A DNA stretch of 64,000 nt from Acetomicrobium hydrogeniformans ATCC BAA-1850 (lineage in GTDB: Bacteria; Synergistota; Synergistia; Synergistales; Acetomicrobiaceae): contig NZ_ACJX03000001.1 in NCBI RefSeq assembly GCF_000160455.2, positions 1,932,001 to 1,996,000 on the forward strand, in the 5' to 3' direction. The notes beneath the pieces were generated by a model. The model had not been told where the DNA came from. It did not search any database and saw only the letters and a program-made list of their open reading frames with translations. Shown in pieces: positions 17,698 through 27,428 of this stretch. Position 1 is the stretch's first letter, and each line of letters opens with the position of its first letter. The position numbers and the translations under genes are program-made.

Positions 17698-19323
17698 ATG
17701 GCTAAAACAACAGGGGGCAGCTTTGTTGTAAAGACGCTTGAGGCTTTGGGTGTGGAAGTTGTCTTCGGAATTCCCGGGGTGCACAACCTCGAGATCTATA
17801 AGGCGTTGTTGGATTCGCCCATTCGCCATATAACGACGCGTCACGAACAGGGTGCAGCCTTTGCCGCGGACGGATACAGTCGAATCAAGGGCAAGCCAGG
17901 TGTAGCTATCACTATAACAGGGCCGGGGCTTACCAATGCGGTGACGGCCCTTGCGGGAGCATATCACGATTCGGTTCCTCTTCTTTTGATATCGAGTCAA
18001 ATACCCAGGCAATCTTTAGCCTCTCGAAGCGGATTTCTCCACGAAGTTAAAGATTCCCGCGGCTTGGCATCTTCTGTATGCAAAGAGAGCATTTCTGTCA
18101 TGTATCCGGAAGACATATCGTCGAGCTTAATTTATGCATGGGAGCTCTCTCAAAAGGGAAGGCCGGGGCCGGTTCATGTGGAAATACCCCTGGATCTGTT
18201 GTCGGAAGGCTTTTTCGGGGAATCGGAATATCGAAGTGATTGTCGGCTTAAAGTTTTACGCCCCATTTTATGCCCCGATGATGAGAACATCGACGAAGCC
18301 GTATCTTTTATCAATGAAGCTCGTTTTTGTGCCATCATTGCCGGAGGAGGCGCATTGTCTGCAGGTAGTGAAATTACAAAACTTGCGGAGAAGATTGCTG
18401 CCCCTGTAGTTACCACCTGTGCCGGCAAGGGGGTTGTTGACGAAAGACATGCCTTAAGCTTGGGAGCCAGGCTTAATTTCAAGGTCGTAAGGGATTACTT
18501 GGAATCTTTGGATTTGCTTTTGATCGCGGGGTCGGAGCTTTCTCCCACAGACCTTTACCAATATCCGCTCAAGCCGAAGGGTAAAGTTATCCGGATAGAC
18601 CTGGATCCCGGAAATTTCGCCCGACAACCTCTTCCCGATATACCCGTAATGGCCGATTGCAAAGCTGCGATAACCATTTTGGCGGATCGCGTTTCGGCCA
18701 GAGACGCCAGGGTTGTCGAAGAAGTTTCTTCCAAGGTAAAGTCCATAAAGGCAGCAGCGAGGGATGAACTTTTAAGCTCAGGCGAATTGGGTGAGGAGAC
18801 CTACGATGCCGTGCAAGCCGTTAACAGCATAAGAAAAGCCCTCCCCGACGAAGGGATGATCTTTGCCGACATGACCATTCCCGCCTACGTCGCTATTAGC
18901 GAATTTCCTTCATACGGGCCAAGGACGTTCCTTCATCCTGTGGGTTTTGGTACTCTTGGATGGGCCTTGCCCGCAGCTTTAGGTGCCAAAGCCGCATGCT
19001 CTCAGGCTCCAATAATCGTACTTGCCGGCGATGGCGGATTTCAATTTACCATGGAAGAGCTTGCCCTAACCATAGAAGAAAACCTGCCATTAGTTATAGT
19101 CATATGGCACAACAATGGTTTTGGCATACTAAAGAACATCGAAAAGAAACGTCATTTCCGAAAACCCTATGCAGTGAACCAAAACCTTCCGAATTTTAGC
19201 CTTTTGGCTTCAGCTTACGGTATAAGGTCCTTCCGTGCCACTTCGGCGGTCGAACTGGAAGAGGCGCTCGGAGCAAGTTTGAGCGATCGGGCCTCCGCCA
19301 TAATAGAATACAGGTCCCGCTGA
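17698..19323 (+). CDS. thiamine-pyrophosphate-dependent enzyme (acetolactate synthase-like; AruI type possible)
   Basis: A 541-residue three-domain TPP enzyme. The cofactor-activating Glu is in TRHEQGAAFAADGYSR (about residues 47-62) and the Mg/TPP motif runs from AGDGGFQF (about 442-449) to HNNGFG (about 470-475). Acetolactate synthase large subunits share this plan, but no small-subunit gene is nearby. The GIPGVHNLEIYKAL and SGFLHEVKD segments recall 5-guanidino-2-oxopentanoate decarboxylase (AruI), so an oxo-acid decarboxylase role is possible. The start has only a weak ribosome site. It follows yedF by 40 bases and ends before a bidirectional terminator. Confidence 0.8.
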   Translation: MAKTTGGSFVVKTLEALGVEVVFGIPGVHNLEIYKALLDSPIRHITTRHEQGAAFAADGYSRIKGKPGVAITITGPGLTNAVTALAGAYHDSVPLLLISSQIPRQSLASRSGFLHEVKDSRGLASSVCKESISVMYPEDISSSLIYAWELSQKGRPGPVHVEIPLDLLSEGFFGESEYRSDCRLKVLRPILCPDDENIDEAVSFINEARFCAIIAGGGALSAGSEITKLAEKIAAPVVTTCAGKGVVDERHALSLGARLNFKVVRDYLESLDLLLIAGSELSPTDLYQYPLKPKGKVIRIDLDPGNFARQPLPDIPVMADCKAAITILADRVSARDARVVEEVSSKVKSIKAAARDELLSSGELGEETYDAVQAVNSIRKALPDEGMIFADMTIPAYVAISEFPSYGPRTFLHPVGFGTLGWALPAALGAKAACSQAPIIVLAGDGGFQFTMEELALTIEENLPLVIVIWHNNGFGILKNIEKKRHFRKPYAVNQNLPNFSLLASAYGIRSFRATSAVELEEALGASLSDRASAIIEYRSR

Positions 19324-19348
19324 AGTTCGAAGTTACTCTAAAAGTTTT

Positions 19349-19383
19349 AACTTCCTGTGGGAGGTTTCTTCCTACAGGAAGTT
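19349..19383. terminator. bidirectional terminator-like hairpin
   Basis: A perfect 10-bp stem (AACTTCCTGT at 19349-19358 with ACAGGAAGTT at 19374-19383) between the convergent TPP-enzyme and hemW genes. T-rich sequence flanks both sides. The right arm overlaps the end of hemW. Confidence 0.7.
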
Positions 19384-20544
19384 TTCCCATAAAGCGTTTG
19401 CGATGCGAAATCCCTTGGGAGTGAAGGCATGCCTTCCGCGGGAAGATGTTCTGCAATCTGAAGGAAGTTTCATCCAGGTATCTAGAAATTTCCTGTAGGC
19501 TTTCCACCCGTATTTTCTTTTAAAAGTCGTCGCAGTTACTCCCCACCGGGTGCGAAGGGCCAGTATGGCAGCTTCTGTTGCCTGCTTGTCTTGTGGTAAT
19601 ATTTCCTGATATTCCACGGGAAGATTTTCGCTGGTAATTTGATCGAAATAATCGTTTATTTCCCTCGTGTTTCCGTATCTGAATCCGTCCAGGTAGCCCC
19701 AGGCGCCGGGGCCTACTCCTAAGAAGTTTTCACCTTGCCAGTAAGCGATGTTATGGCGACACCAATGGCGTGGCAAGGAAAAGCTGGCTATTTCGTACTG
19801 AATAAATCTTTTCTTGGGCAAGTACCATTGGGCGAACCTATACAGCGGGTATCCCTCGGTCAAACCTGAGGGCGGACATTCGCCCCATGGAGTGCCTTCC
19901 TCGAGGGTGAGTTCGTAGATCGAGAGATGACGTATTCCGAAATTGAGACAATCTTTGAGGGTCCTGTGCCAACTTTGTATGGTCTGTCCAGGCAGGCCGA
20001 AGATCAGATCGACGCTGACATCGAGGCCGCTGGCAACCAGCGCGGCTATGGCATCTGCGGCATCGTGAGCACTATGGGGGCGCTTGAGCAACTGAAGCTC
20101 TCCATCGTCAAGGCTTTGAACTCCAAGGCTTACACGGGTTATCCTCCAGGAGCGCCAAAGTTTAATGTGATCGGCGGTTAACGAACCGGGATTTGCTTCG
20201 ACGCTCGCCTCTAGGAAGGGCAAAAAGTCAACGTAACGTTCAAGCGACGAGATAAGCCTTTCCCATTGCCAGTGGTTTAATAAAGTTGGCGTGCCACCGC
20301 CAATGTAAAGCGTTTGGACCTTGATTTTCCCTCCTGCAAGAGCGGCCCACAACTTTAACTCCTCGTCGAGGCAGTTCATAAATTTGTCTATTTCAGAGGC
20401 TTTCGAAACCACGCTGTAGAAGGCGCAGTAGGGGCATTTTCTGACGCAAAAGGGTATATGAACGTAAAGCGAAAGTGGAGACGACAGCGCCAAGACAAAA
20501 GATTCGTTTAGTACATTTACGCGGTCCGATCTATTCTTCCTCAT
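19372..20544 (-). CDS. hemW: heme chaperone HemW (radical SAM, CPO-like)
   Basis: A 390-residue radical SAM protein with the 4Fe-4S motif [13 protein letters not shown] (C33, C37, C40) and [10 protein letters not shown] (about residue 93). It also has [21 protein letters not shown] (about residues 262-282), a version of the HNxxYW motif typical of HemW rather than true coproporphyrinogen oxidase. HemW delivers heme; no heme genes are near. The ATG lies inside the end of lepA (14-base overlap), and the lepA-hemW pairing is common in bacteria. The C-terminal part forms the HemW-specific helical domain. Confidence 0.92.
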   Translation of the reverse strand: MRKNRSDRVNVLNESFVLALSSPLSLYVHIPFCVRKCPYCAFYSVVSKASEIDKFMNCLDEELKLWAALAGGKIKVQTLYIGGGTPTLLNHWQWERLISSLERYVDFLPFLEASVEANPGSLTADHIKLWRSWRITRVSLGVQSLDDGELQLLKRPHSAHDAADAIAALVASGLDVSVDLIFGLPGQTIQSWHRTLKDCLNFGIRHLSIYELTLEEGTPWGECPPSGLTEGYPLYRFAQWYLPKKRFIQYEIASFSLPRHWCRHNIAYWQGENFLGVGPGAWGYLDGFRYGNTREINDYFDQITSENLPVEYQEILPQDKQATEAAILALRTRWGVTATTFKRKYGWKAYRKFLDTWMKLPSDCRTSSRGRHAFTPKGFRIANALWENFL

Positions 20545-22339
20545 TGGCTTGCAGGAATGCCAAAAAGGCTTCCTGGGGAATCTGCACTCTTCCTATCATC
20601 TTCATCTTTTCCTTGCCCTCTTTTTGTTTTTCAAGCAATTTACGTTTTCTGGTGACGTCGCCGCCATAACATTTTGCTAGCACGTTTTTGCGCAAGGGTT
20701 TGACGTTTTCTCGGGCTATAACACGGCTTCCTATTGAAGCCTGTATGGCGACCTCAAAAAGCTGTCGCGGTATCAGTTCCTTGAGCTTTTTTATAACACC
20801 TAATGCCCTTTTGTAGGCGTCGTCTTTATGGCAGATGAAGGAAAAGGCATCGACTGGCTCGCCGTGAATGAGGATGTCCACCTTGACCAGATCGGATTTT
20901 CTGTATCCTACCTGTTCGTAATCTATGGATGCGTAACCTCTTGTGAGAGATTTTAGCCTATCGTGGAAATCCACGATGAATTCGGCTAAGGGAAGGTCGT
21001 AAATAAGCTTTACCCTCTCTGGCGTAATGTAATCCAGCGAAACAAACTCTCCGTGCCTGTCCTGACAAAGTTTCATGGCTTTGCCAACATAATCGGAAGG
21101 CAAAAATATCGTAAGCCTAATAAAGGGTTCCCTGATCTCCTCTATCTTTACGGGATCTGGAAAGTCGGAGGGCTTTCTGGCCTCAATGACTTCTCCGTCT
21201 TTTAAAAGGATCTCATAGGCTACGGTTGGGGCCGTGGCGACTAAATCTATCTCGAATTCCCTTTTAAGCCTCTCGATAGTTATGTCCATGTGAAGAAGTC
21301 CTAAAAAACCACATCTGAAGCCGAAGCCCAGTGCTTCCGAAGTCTCCGGCTCAAAGGCCAATGCTGAGTCGTTTAATTGCAATTTCTCTATAGCCTCGCG
21401 GAGACGGGGAAAGTCGTCCCTGTCCAGCGGATACAGGCCACAGAAGACGACGGGTTTGATGTGCTTATACCCAGGCAAAGGTTTGTCGGCAGGCGAATTT
21501 GCATCGGTTATCGTGTCCCCCACTCTGGCTTCCCAGATGGTCTTTACGTTTGCAATGACATAGCCTACTTCTCCTGCCTTGAGTTCTTCAGCAGGGGACA
21601 TGAAGGGCGTAAAAAATCCCACTTCCTCCACTTCATATTCTTTTCTTGTCGCCATAAAGAAGATGGACTGACCCTTTTTAATACATCCGTTTACTACCCT
21701 GACGTAAGATATTACCCCTCTGTAGTTGTCGTAGATTGAGTCGAATATCAGAGCCTGAAGTTTGGCATCTTCATTACCTGTAGGAGGGGGAACGCGTTTC
21801 ACAATCGCTTCAAGCGCCTCCGGTATTCCGATTCCCTCCTTAGCGCTGACTAAAATAGCCTGGGAAGAATCCAACCCGATCACTTCTTCGATCTGTCGCA
21901 ATACCTCATCGGGACGCGCTCCGGGGAGATCTATCTTGTTTATCACGGGGATGATCTCCAATCCCTGATCAACAGCCAAATAAGCGTTGGCAAGCGTTTG
22001 AGCTTCCACCCCCTGGGCGGCATCGATGACCAAGAGTGCGCCCTCGCAAGCGGCAAGGGACCTAGACACCTCATAACTGAAATCTACGTGACCGGGAGTG
22101 TCTATGAGGTTGAGTATATATTCTTTGCCGTCATTAGCCCTGTATTGCATTCTGACGGGCACAAGTTTTATCGTAATTCCCCTTTCGCGTTCTATATCCA
22201 TTGTATCCAGAAACTGCTGTCGCATTTTTCGCGAATCTATGGTATTCGTATATTCGAGCAACCTGTCTGCTAACGTCGACTTGCCGTGATCGACGTGAGC
22301 TATGATGCAAAAATTTCTTATATTATTCATGTTAGTCAT
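20531..22339 (-). CDS. lepA: elongation factor 4 (LepA)
   Basis: A 602-residue translational GTPase, the standard length. It has [12 protein letters not shown] (about residues 12-23), DTPGHVDF (about 80-87) and NKIDLPGA (about 134-141). The LepA-specific C-terminal domain includes [21 protein letters not shown] (about 560-580). LepA acts on ribosomes, probably in initiation or biogenesis. GAGGTGG precedes the ATG by 7 bases; a second in-frame ATG lies 3 codons downstream. A TTGATA/TAGACT promoter is visible at 22395-22424. Confidence 0.97.
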   Translation of the reverse strand: MTNMNNIRNFCIIAHVDHGKSTLADRLLEYTNTIDSRKMRQQFLDTMDIERERGITIKLVPVRMQYRANDGKEYILNLIDTPGHVDFSYEVSRSLAACEGALLVIDAAQGVEAQTLANAYLAVDQGLEIIPVINKIDLPGARPDEVLRQIEEVIGLDSSQAILVSAKEGIGIPEALEAIVKRVPPPTGNEDAKLQALIFDSIYDNYRGVISYVRVVNGCIKKGQSIFFMATRKEYEVEEVGFFTPFMSPAEELKAGEVGYVIANVKTIWEARVGDTITDANSPADKPLPGYKHIKPVVFCGLYPLDRDDFPRLREAIEKLQLNDSALAFEPETSEALGFGFRCGFLGLLHMDITIERLKREFEIDLVATAPTVAYEILLKDGEVIEARKPSDFPDPVKIEEIREPFIRLTIFLPSDYVGKAMKLCQDRHGEFVSLDYITPERVKLIYDLPLAEFIVDFHDRLKSLTRGYASIDYEQVGYRKSDLVKVDILIHGEPVDAFSFICHKDDAYKRALGVIKKLKELIPRQLFEVAIQASIGSRVIARENVKPLRKNVLAKCYGGDVTRKRKLLEKQKEGKEKMKMIGRVQIPQEAFLAFLQANEEE

Positions 22340-22363
22340 TCATCAACCACCTCATAAAAATAG

Positions 22364-22377
22364 GCGTCATTTGACGC
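22364..22377. promoter_or_regulatory. short perfect inverted repeat in lepA leader
   Basis: GCGTCA-TT-TGACGC, a 6-bp perfect inverted repeat just downstream of the predicted lepA promoter. It could be an operator or the start of the leader RNA fold; no binding protein can be named. Confidence 0.3.
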
Positions 22378-22394
22378 ATAAAGAGACTTCGGAT

Positions 22395-22424
22395 AGTCTA
22401 TCAAAGCTGACGTGATTTTATCAA
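22395..22424 (-). promoter_or_regulatory. probable lepA-hemW promoter
   Basis: On the minus strand, TTGATA (22424-22419) and TAGACT (22400-22395) are separated by 18 bases, 55 bases upstream of the lepA start. Confidence 0.5.
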
Positions 22425-22465
22425 TAATTATCGTTGATTATGTTGATTATATGGGAGGTAAGCAA

Positions 22466-23464
22466 ATGAAGAACAAATCCCCGAAGGCATTACTTCTTTT
22501 TTCCGGCGGACTTGATTCCTTGCTTGCCGGTGAACTCTTGCGCAGAAACGGGGTTACAGTAACTTGCCTGGCCTTTACTACTCCCTTTTTCTCCGCTGAA
22601 AAATCTATTATAGCGGCACGCCGATATAATTTCCCGTTAATTATAGCACCGCTGCCTGAAAAAGAATACATTAAACTCCTCTTCGATCCGCCTCACGGCT
22701 TTGGGAAATGCATGAATCCCTGCATAGATTGTCATGCTTTGATGCTCAAAAAGGCAGGAAATTTGATGCGAGAAAGAGGATACGATTTTTTGGCAACGGG
22801 AGAAGTGTTGGGTGAAAGGCCTAAATCTCAGACGTCGCAGGCCTTGAGACATGTGGATTCTGCTTCGGGGTTTGGTGAGTATATCGTCAGGCCTCTATCG
22901 GCCAAGCTTCTTCCACCTACGGTGCCGGAACGGAATGGTTTAATAAAAAGGGAGTGGTTTCTTTCTATTTCCGGCAGGGGACGAAAAAAACAGATAGAGT
23001 TGGCAAGGAAATGGAATATCGATAGCTACCCATCCCCTGGTGGCGGGTGTCCGCTGACCGAGAAGTTTTTTTCGGTAAAATTAGAGCGACTAATGAATGC
23101 CTTAAAGGAAGATTTCTCATTCTTTCATGCAGCTTGTTTGCGCGTGGGGCGGCACTTCTTGCTCCCCGAGAACGCTCATTTGGTCATCGGAAAGGATGCA
23201 AGGGAAAACAAGCGGTTGCTCCAACTGCGATTGCCTCACATTTTACTATTAAATCCCATCAACGTTAAAGGTCCTGTAGCATTGCTTTACGCTCCAAAGG
23301 GAATCATATCGAAAGAAAATTTAGAAAGGTCTGCCCGTTTTGTAGCGCGTTACAGCGATCATGAAAATGGCGTTGTGAGAGTGTTAATTGCTTCAAGCGA
23401 AGACATACTGAACATAGTAACCGGACCAGCTCACGAAGCCGAGCTTGAAAGATATAGAATATGA
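22466..23464 (+). CDS. PP-loop ATPase, tRNA-thiolation-like (ThiI/MnmA-type)
   Basis: A 332-residue protein with an N-terminal PP-loop, LLLFSGGLDSLLAG (SGGxDS, about residues 10-23), the adenylating motif of ThiI, MnmA and related tRNA-modifying enzymes. Cysteines that may handle sulfur or metal occur in GKCMNPCIDCHAL (about residues 76-88). The middle region carries GGGCPLTEKFF (about 190-200), and the C-terminal 100 residues look like a separate domain. The exact tRNA target is unknown. The ATG at 22466 follows GGGAGG; an in-frame ATG at 22412 has no ribosome site. It is transcribed divergently from lepA. Confidence 0.75.
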   Translation: MKNKSPKALLLFSGGLDSLLAGELLRRNGVTVTCLAFTTPFFSAEKSIIAARRYNFPLIIAPLPEKEYIKLLFDPPHGFGKCMNPCIDCHALMLKKAGNLMRERGYDFLATGEVLGERPKSQTSQALRHVDSASGFGEYIVRPLSAKLLPPTVPERNGLIKREWFLSISGRGRKKQIELARKWNIDSYPSPGGGCPLTEKFFSVKLERLMNALKEDFSFFHAACLRVGRHFLLPENAHLVIGKDARENKRLLQLRLPHILLLNPINVKGPVALLYAPKGIISKENLERSARFVARYSDHENGVVRVLIASSEDILNIVTGPAHEAELERYRI

Positions 23465-23499
23465 GCCAAAATGGCAATGGCACATATTCTATATCTTTC
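23447..23499. terminator. bidirectional terminator, 17-bp perfect stem
   Basis: The arms at 23447-23463 and 23483-23499 are perfect reverse complements (GAAAGATATAGAATATG and its partner) around a 19-base loop. It lies between convergent genes, and the left arm encodes the last codons of the PP-loop gene. The stem is AU-rich but long. Confidence 0.65.
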
Positions 23500-23509
23500 G
23501 ACATCGCTA

Positions 23510-24283
23510 TTAGATCTTCTTACCTTTGGATTTTACATCGGCTACGACTCTCGAAACTGCATTAAGATATATTGATGCCTCGATGCCAAGTCCGACCAGG
23601 TTAAATCCCTGTTCGAAGCGCTTAACCGCTTCCTCAGGGGATGTCGCAAAGATTCCTGCTGCCTTGCCTGCGCTTTTGCATATTTTTAAGATCTGCGTTG
23701 CAACCTCTTCGACCTTTGGATCCTGCGTTCGTCCCGGAATTCCCAGGGAAGCCGACATGTCGAAGGGCCCGAAAAAGATCATATCTACCCCTTCGATGTT
23801 CACTATCTCCTCGAGATTTGCCAAACCCGTCGTGTTCTCACACTGCAGAGCGACGAAGGTATTGTCGTTAGATTCCTTGAAATAAGATGTCATCTCCTGG
23901 CTGCCGTATTGGGCTGATCTAACTAAGGCAACTCCCCTCTCTCCGACGGGGGTGTATTTGGCTGCCTTTACCGCTTTTATGGCATCCGAGGCCTTTTCGA
24001 CCATGGGAACGAGTACCCCGTCGGCGCCTGAGTCCAGCGCCCATAAAATTTCTTTCTTAGAATTTTCGGGCACTCTGACCAAGGTTGCCATCTCGTGAAG
24101 CTGTGCTACCCTTACCATGTCCTGCAGCTTTTCCATAGAATGAGGGCCATGCTCCCTGTCTAAAACCACGAAATCAAAGCCGCCCAAAGCTAAAATTTCA
24201 ATGGAATCGACTGAAGGCAGCACTGCAAAGGTTCCTAGAAGTGTCCTTTCATTTGTTAATCTCCTTTTTAGGATAAAGGCCAT
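23510..24283 (-). CDS. HpcH/HpaI family aldolase
   Basis: A 257-residue class II metal-dependent aldolase of the 4-hydroxy-2-oxoheptanedioate/2-dehydro-3-deoxyglucarate type. Typical stretches are DFVVLDREHGPHS (the usual DxEH catalytic region, about residues 36-48), GADGVLVPMV (about 89-98), ERGVALVRSAQYG (about 114-126), and FFGPFDMSASLGIPG (about 169-183). Substrates are hydroxy-oxo acids split to pyruvate plus an aldehyde. I place the start at the ATG 24283, about 12 bases after AAGGGGA; a GTG at 24295 abuts that site. A TATAAT -10 element lies upstream at 24334-24329 (minus). Confidence 0.88.
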   Translation of the reverse strand: MAFILKRRLTNERTLLGTFAVLPSVDSIEILALGGFDFVVLDREHGPHSMEKLQDMVRVAQLHEMATLVRVPENSKKEILWALDSGADGVLVPMVEKASDAIKAVKAAKYTPVGERGVALVRSAQYGSQEMTSYFKESNDNTFVALQCENTTGLANLEEIVNIEGVDMIFFGPFDMSASLGIPGRTQDPKVEEVATQILKICKSAGKAAGIFATSPEEAVKRFEQGFNLVGLGIEASIYLNAVSRVVADVKSKGKKI

Positions 24284-24328
24284 TTGTTTGTTCACTCCCC
24301 TTAGTTTTGTTTGAATGCTTCGTTAGGT

Positions 24329-24334
24329 ATTATA
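24329..24334 (-). promoter_or_regulatory. -10 element upstream of the aldolase gene
   Basis: A perfect TATAAT on the minus strand in the 220-base divergent gap, 46 bases before the aldolase start. No good -35 is visible. On the plus strand TATAAA around 24432 may serve the HD nuclease gene. Nothing else is seen in the gap. Confidence 0.35.
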
Positions 24335-24506
24335 AGCCACAATTTAGCATTTTGTGATATGAAACAGAGGGGTAAATTCTAGATTCTTTTGGCAGAAAAA
24401 TGTACGTCTGGCATTTCAGTTTCCTTCATGGTATAAAATGATGCTGAAGAGTCCGTGAAATACGAAAGGTCATGATGAGACCGATAAACAAGATAGGGTG
24501 ATATAG

Positions 24507-25514
24507 ATGTCTGATGAAAGCTGTTTGCTCATTGCTGACATAAAAGAAAACAAGAAATCGGGAGATAAGTTTAAAGCTGTCGGCCTATTGGCTACGGCCA
24601 AACTCAAAAAAGACAAAAACGACAAGCCTTACTGGGACTTGACGATCATGGACGCTAGCGGAACTTTAAATGCCAAGGCGTGGTCTGATAGCAAATGGTG
24701 GGATGCCCGATGCGGCGAGAAGAAGTTTTTAACTTTAGATGAATTGGCCGAGATGGACTGCATCTCAAAACAACCTGTGGGAATATTTGGGGTTGTTTCG
24801 AAGTTCAAGCAGAAGCTTCAGTATCATGTAAATCAAGTATATCTTCTGGACTCCGACAAATATCCTCCGGAATCCTTCGTCGAAAAATCGCCCGTTCCCG
24901 TCGAACAAATGGAGACAGATTTTTGGGAGATAGTCGGTGAATGCGGTGACCCCATACAAACCTTTTTGCTTCAACTTTTCAGCGGCAGCTTATGGGAACA
25001 GTTCAAAATAGCTCCCGCTGCGGTGAAAAACCACCACGCTTATGTCCACGGTCTCCTTGAACATACGCTTGACGTAACTAAAAGCGCCAGATCGATAGGT
25101 GTCTCCTATTTGAAAAAGGGACTAAAGATAGATATGGACGTTTTAACTGCCGGTGCCTTGCTCCACGACATCGGTAAACTGGAGGCTTACTCCATAGATT
25201 TGATCCCTCAAATTACACTGCAGGGAGCCGTCATAGATCACATTCCTTTGGGTTACTCCATCTTTATGGAGCATGCCAAAAAATACGCCTTGGACGAAGA
25301 GACAGCTTTGGCAATTGGCCACATCATAATAAGCCATCACGGAAAGAAGGAATACGGCTCTCCCGTGTTGCCCAGCTCGCCTGAGGCCCTGATAGTCTCT
25401 GCAGCCGATGAGCTCGATTTTCTCATTTACTGTTGGGATGCAGCCTCTCCTACGGACGATCTTGCTTTGTCCGAATACAATGGGCTAGCTCAGAGGCGTT
25501 TCTGGAAGTCTTAA
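24507..25514 (+). CDS. YhaM-like 3'-5' exoribonuclease (OB fold plus HD domain)
   Basis: A 335-residue protein with an N-terminal OB-fold nucleic-acid-binding domain (about residues 1-120; DASGTLNAKAWSD is typical) and a C-terminal metal-dependent HD domain. In the latter, HHAYVHGLLEHTLDV (about residues 177-191), LLHDIGKLEAY (about 218-228) and ISHHGKKEYGSPVLP (about 273-287) supply the metal ligands. This is the YhaM/CBF1 architecture, a 3'-5' exoribonuclease. The gene ends 30 bases inside the convergent mobA gene, with no room for a terminator between them. Confidence 0.85.
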   Translation: MSDESCLLIADIKENKKSGDKFKAVGLLATAKLKKDKNDKPYWDLTIMDASGTLNAKAWSDSKWWDARCGEKKFLTLDELAEMDCISKQPVGIFGVVSKFKQKLQYHVNQVYLLDSDKYPPESFVEKSPVPVEQMETDFWEIVGECGDPIQTFLLQLFSGSLWEQFKIAPAAVKNHHAYVHGLLEHTLDVTKSARSIGVSYLKKGLKIDMDVLTAGALLHDIGKLEAYSIDLIPQITLQGAVIDHIPLGYSIFMEHAKKYALDEETALAIGHIIISHHGKKEYGSPVLPSSPEALIVSAADELDFLIYCWDAASPTDDLALSEYNGLAQRRFWKS

Positions 25515-26216
25515 ATTACGAAAATCCGACTCATTAACGAAGATCTCTTCAAATCCTCCGTGAGGATAAGGAAGAAGCATTTTTTCTGCTCTTGCCAGGT
25601 CGTAAAAGTCATTTATGTTAAAAAAGGACCTATGGTAATTTTTAACTGCATTCATATCGCTTTCTTCCGAGATGGATAAATTTACGAAAGGATAAAAGTC
25701 CTTTATCTTTCTTTTGCCATGGCCGTATATGATTTCGGCTTCTTTTAAACAAGAACGGTGATAAAAGGCGTGCAAAGGCTCTAAAAAACCCTTAAATCGC
25801 GGCACCACTGCTTGCGAATTCCCATTTTTAAGGCCGTAAATATGTTTAACCAGGGATCTATTGATGAAAGGCATGTCGCATCCTGCCAGAAAAAGCCACT
25901 CCTTTTTCGAGACCCTCAAAGCCTCCAAAAGTCCCAGCAGAGGCCCTTGACCTGCATCCGAATCACATATTACGTTAATGTGATAGCATGGCGGCATGGA
26001 TGAATGAATTGATAGAATTCGGTCGTAATCGCAGCGTGAGGTCACGACAATTATATCGTCAAAAATTTTGCTCATGTTTTGCAATACCAACTCCAGCAGG
26101 TAGGTGTGGCCCAATTTGATAAACGCCTTATTATGACCTACCCTTGAGCCTTTGCCGCCTGCAAGAATTACGGCGGTTACATCGCTAAGAGCATCTTCTT
26201 TCGCTTTAAGATCCAC
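25485..26216 (-). CDS. mobA: molybdenum cofactor guanylyltransferase MobA
   Basis: A 243-residue nucleotidyltransferase with the GTP-binding signature ILAGGKGSRVGHNKAF (about residues 17-32) and FLAGCDMPFI (about 109-118, metal-binding Asp). MobA attaches GMP to molybdopterin to form the dinucleotide cofactor. The start is GTG with no strong ribosome site. The C-terminal about 45 residues extend beyond the usual MobA length and overlap the convergent HD nuclease gene by 30 bases. Related NTP transferases also make the cytosine form used by xanthine/aldehyde oxidoreductases, such as the one at the right end of the window. Confidence 0.85.
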   Translation of the reverse strand: MDLKAKEDALSDVTAVILAGGKGSRVGHNKAFIKLGHTYLLELVLQNMSKIFDDIIVVTSRCDYDRILSIHSSMPPCYHINVICDSDAGQGPLLGLLEALRVSKKEWLFLAGCDMPFINRSLVKHIYGLKNGNSQAVVPRFKGFLEPLHAFYHRSCLKEAEIIYGHGKRKIKDFYPFVNLSISEESDMNAVKNYHRSFFNINDFYDLARAEKMLLPYPHGGFEEIFVNESDFRNLRLPETPLS

Positions 26217-26340
26217 TTCAAGATCACCGCTATTTAAAGGACTGTTTTTGTATTATATAATCATCACGATGCTTAAAGCAAATATGTTCCGACTTGAAAT
26301 TAAAATAAATACATGATGATCTGAAGGAGGAATATTTACG

Positions 26341-27369
26341 ATGGATCGCGATTTTCTCGCAGAGGCAAAAGAGCTTCATAAAAAATACTTCGTTGCCGAT
26401 GTCCATTACGACTTGCTCCCACTGGTATGGGAAAGGCGCCAGAGAGGCGAAAGAAAGGTTATAAAAAATCATTACATTCCCTCTTTTAAAGAGGGAGGTG
26501 TCGATTTAGTGGTATCATCGCTTTTCATTTCCGACGAATATCTGCCGGAAATGGCTTTGAGGCGAGCCTTGGATTACGTAAGTGCGTTACATCAGGAGAT
26601 GGAAGAAAGCCCTGGGCTTTTTGCGCTTTGTCGAAATACAGATGAAATAAAGCGGGCTAGATCATCGGGAATGGTGGCCTTGTTGCTTTCCTTCGAGGGG
26701 GCAGAACCGCTGGGCAACGATATAAACCTGCTCAGGATATTTTACGAACTGGGGGTCAGGGGTTTGGGGATCGTTTGGAGCAGGAGAAATTATGCAGCAG
26801 ACGGCTGTCACTTTGAGGCAAAAGAAGAGGGCCGAAAGGGAGGGCTGACGAACTTCGGAGTGCAACTGCTTCGGGAGGCCGAAAGGCTTGGAATGTACGT
26901 AGACATAAGCCACTTGAACGACGAAGGTTTAGATGACGTCTTAAAATTTAGCAATAAACCTCTACTGGCCTCACACTCAAACTGCAGAAAACTTGTCCCA
27001 TCCATGCGCAACCTCAGGGATGAACAAATCCTAGAAATTGCAAAACGGGGCGGCGTCATTGGCATGAACGCCTATAGCAAATTTATCAAAGATGACGACG
27101 AAAACATCAATGCCAAGGATCTGGCGGATCATGTATGTCATATATACGAACTTGTGAGATCCTACGAGAATATTTGTTATGGCTTTGATTTCTGTGACGA
27201 GATCCACCAGCTGTCAGGGTCGGAGAGCAAGGGCTATGATTGCATTAAAGGCCACAGTCGCTGCTTTGAGCTGACTGCCGAACTCATCGCAAGGGGGATT
27301 GACGAAAAGGAAATTGCAGGAGTAATGGGCGAAAACTTTCTTAGATTTCTGGAAGTTACCATAGGCTAG
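26341..27369 (+). CDS. M19-family dipeptidase (membrane dipeptidase type)
   Basis: A 342-residue renal-dipeptidase-like zinc enzyme. Metal ligands are in VADVHYDLLP (HxD, about residues 19-28), SFEGAEPLG (Glu, about 120-128), DISHLNDEG (His, about 188-196) and LASHSNCRKL (His, about 209-218). It cleaves dipeptides, sometimes with D-residues. There is no signal peptide, so it is probably cytoplasmic here. AAGGAGG lies upstream of the ATG. A strong bidirectional terminator follows. It has its own transcription unit, divergent from mobA. Confidence 0.92.
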   Translation: MDRDFLAEAKELHKKYFVADVHYDLLPLVWERRQRGERKVIKNHYIPSFKEGGVDLVVSSLFISDEYLPEMALRRALDYVSALHQEMEESPGLFALCRNTDEIKRARSSGMVALLLSFEGAEPLGNDINLLRIFYELGVRGLGIVWSRRNYAADGCHFEAKEEGRKGGLTNFGVQLLREAERLGMYVDISHLNDEGLDDVLKFSNKPLLASHSNCRKLVPSMRNLRDEQILEIAKRGGVIGMNAYSKFIKDDDENINAKDLADHVCHIYELVRSYENICYGFDFCDEIHQLSGSESKGYDCIKGHSRCFELTAELIARGIDEKEIAGVMGENFLRFLEVTIG

Positions 27370-27380
27370 GGGGACGAAAA

Positions 27381-27428
27381 TGGGGCGAGGTCCGTCGTGT
27401 CGCAATTTGAAACCTCGCCCTATTTTTT
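27381..27428. terminator. bidirectional rho-independent terminator
   Basis: The stem GGGCGAGGT (27383-27391) pairs with ACCTCGCCC (27412-27420), followed on the plus strand by a T-run (27423-27428) and on the minus strand by CATTTTCG. It lies between convergent dipeptidase and nitroreductase genes. Confidence 0.85.
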
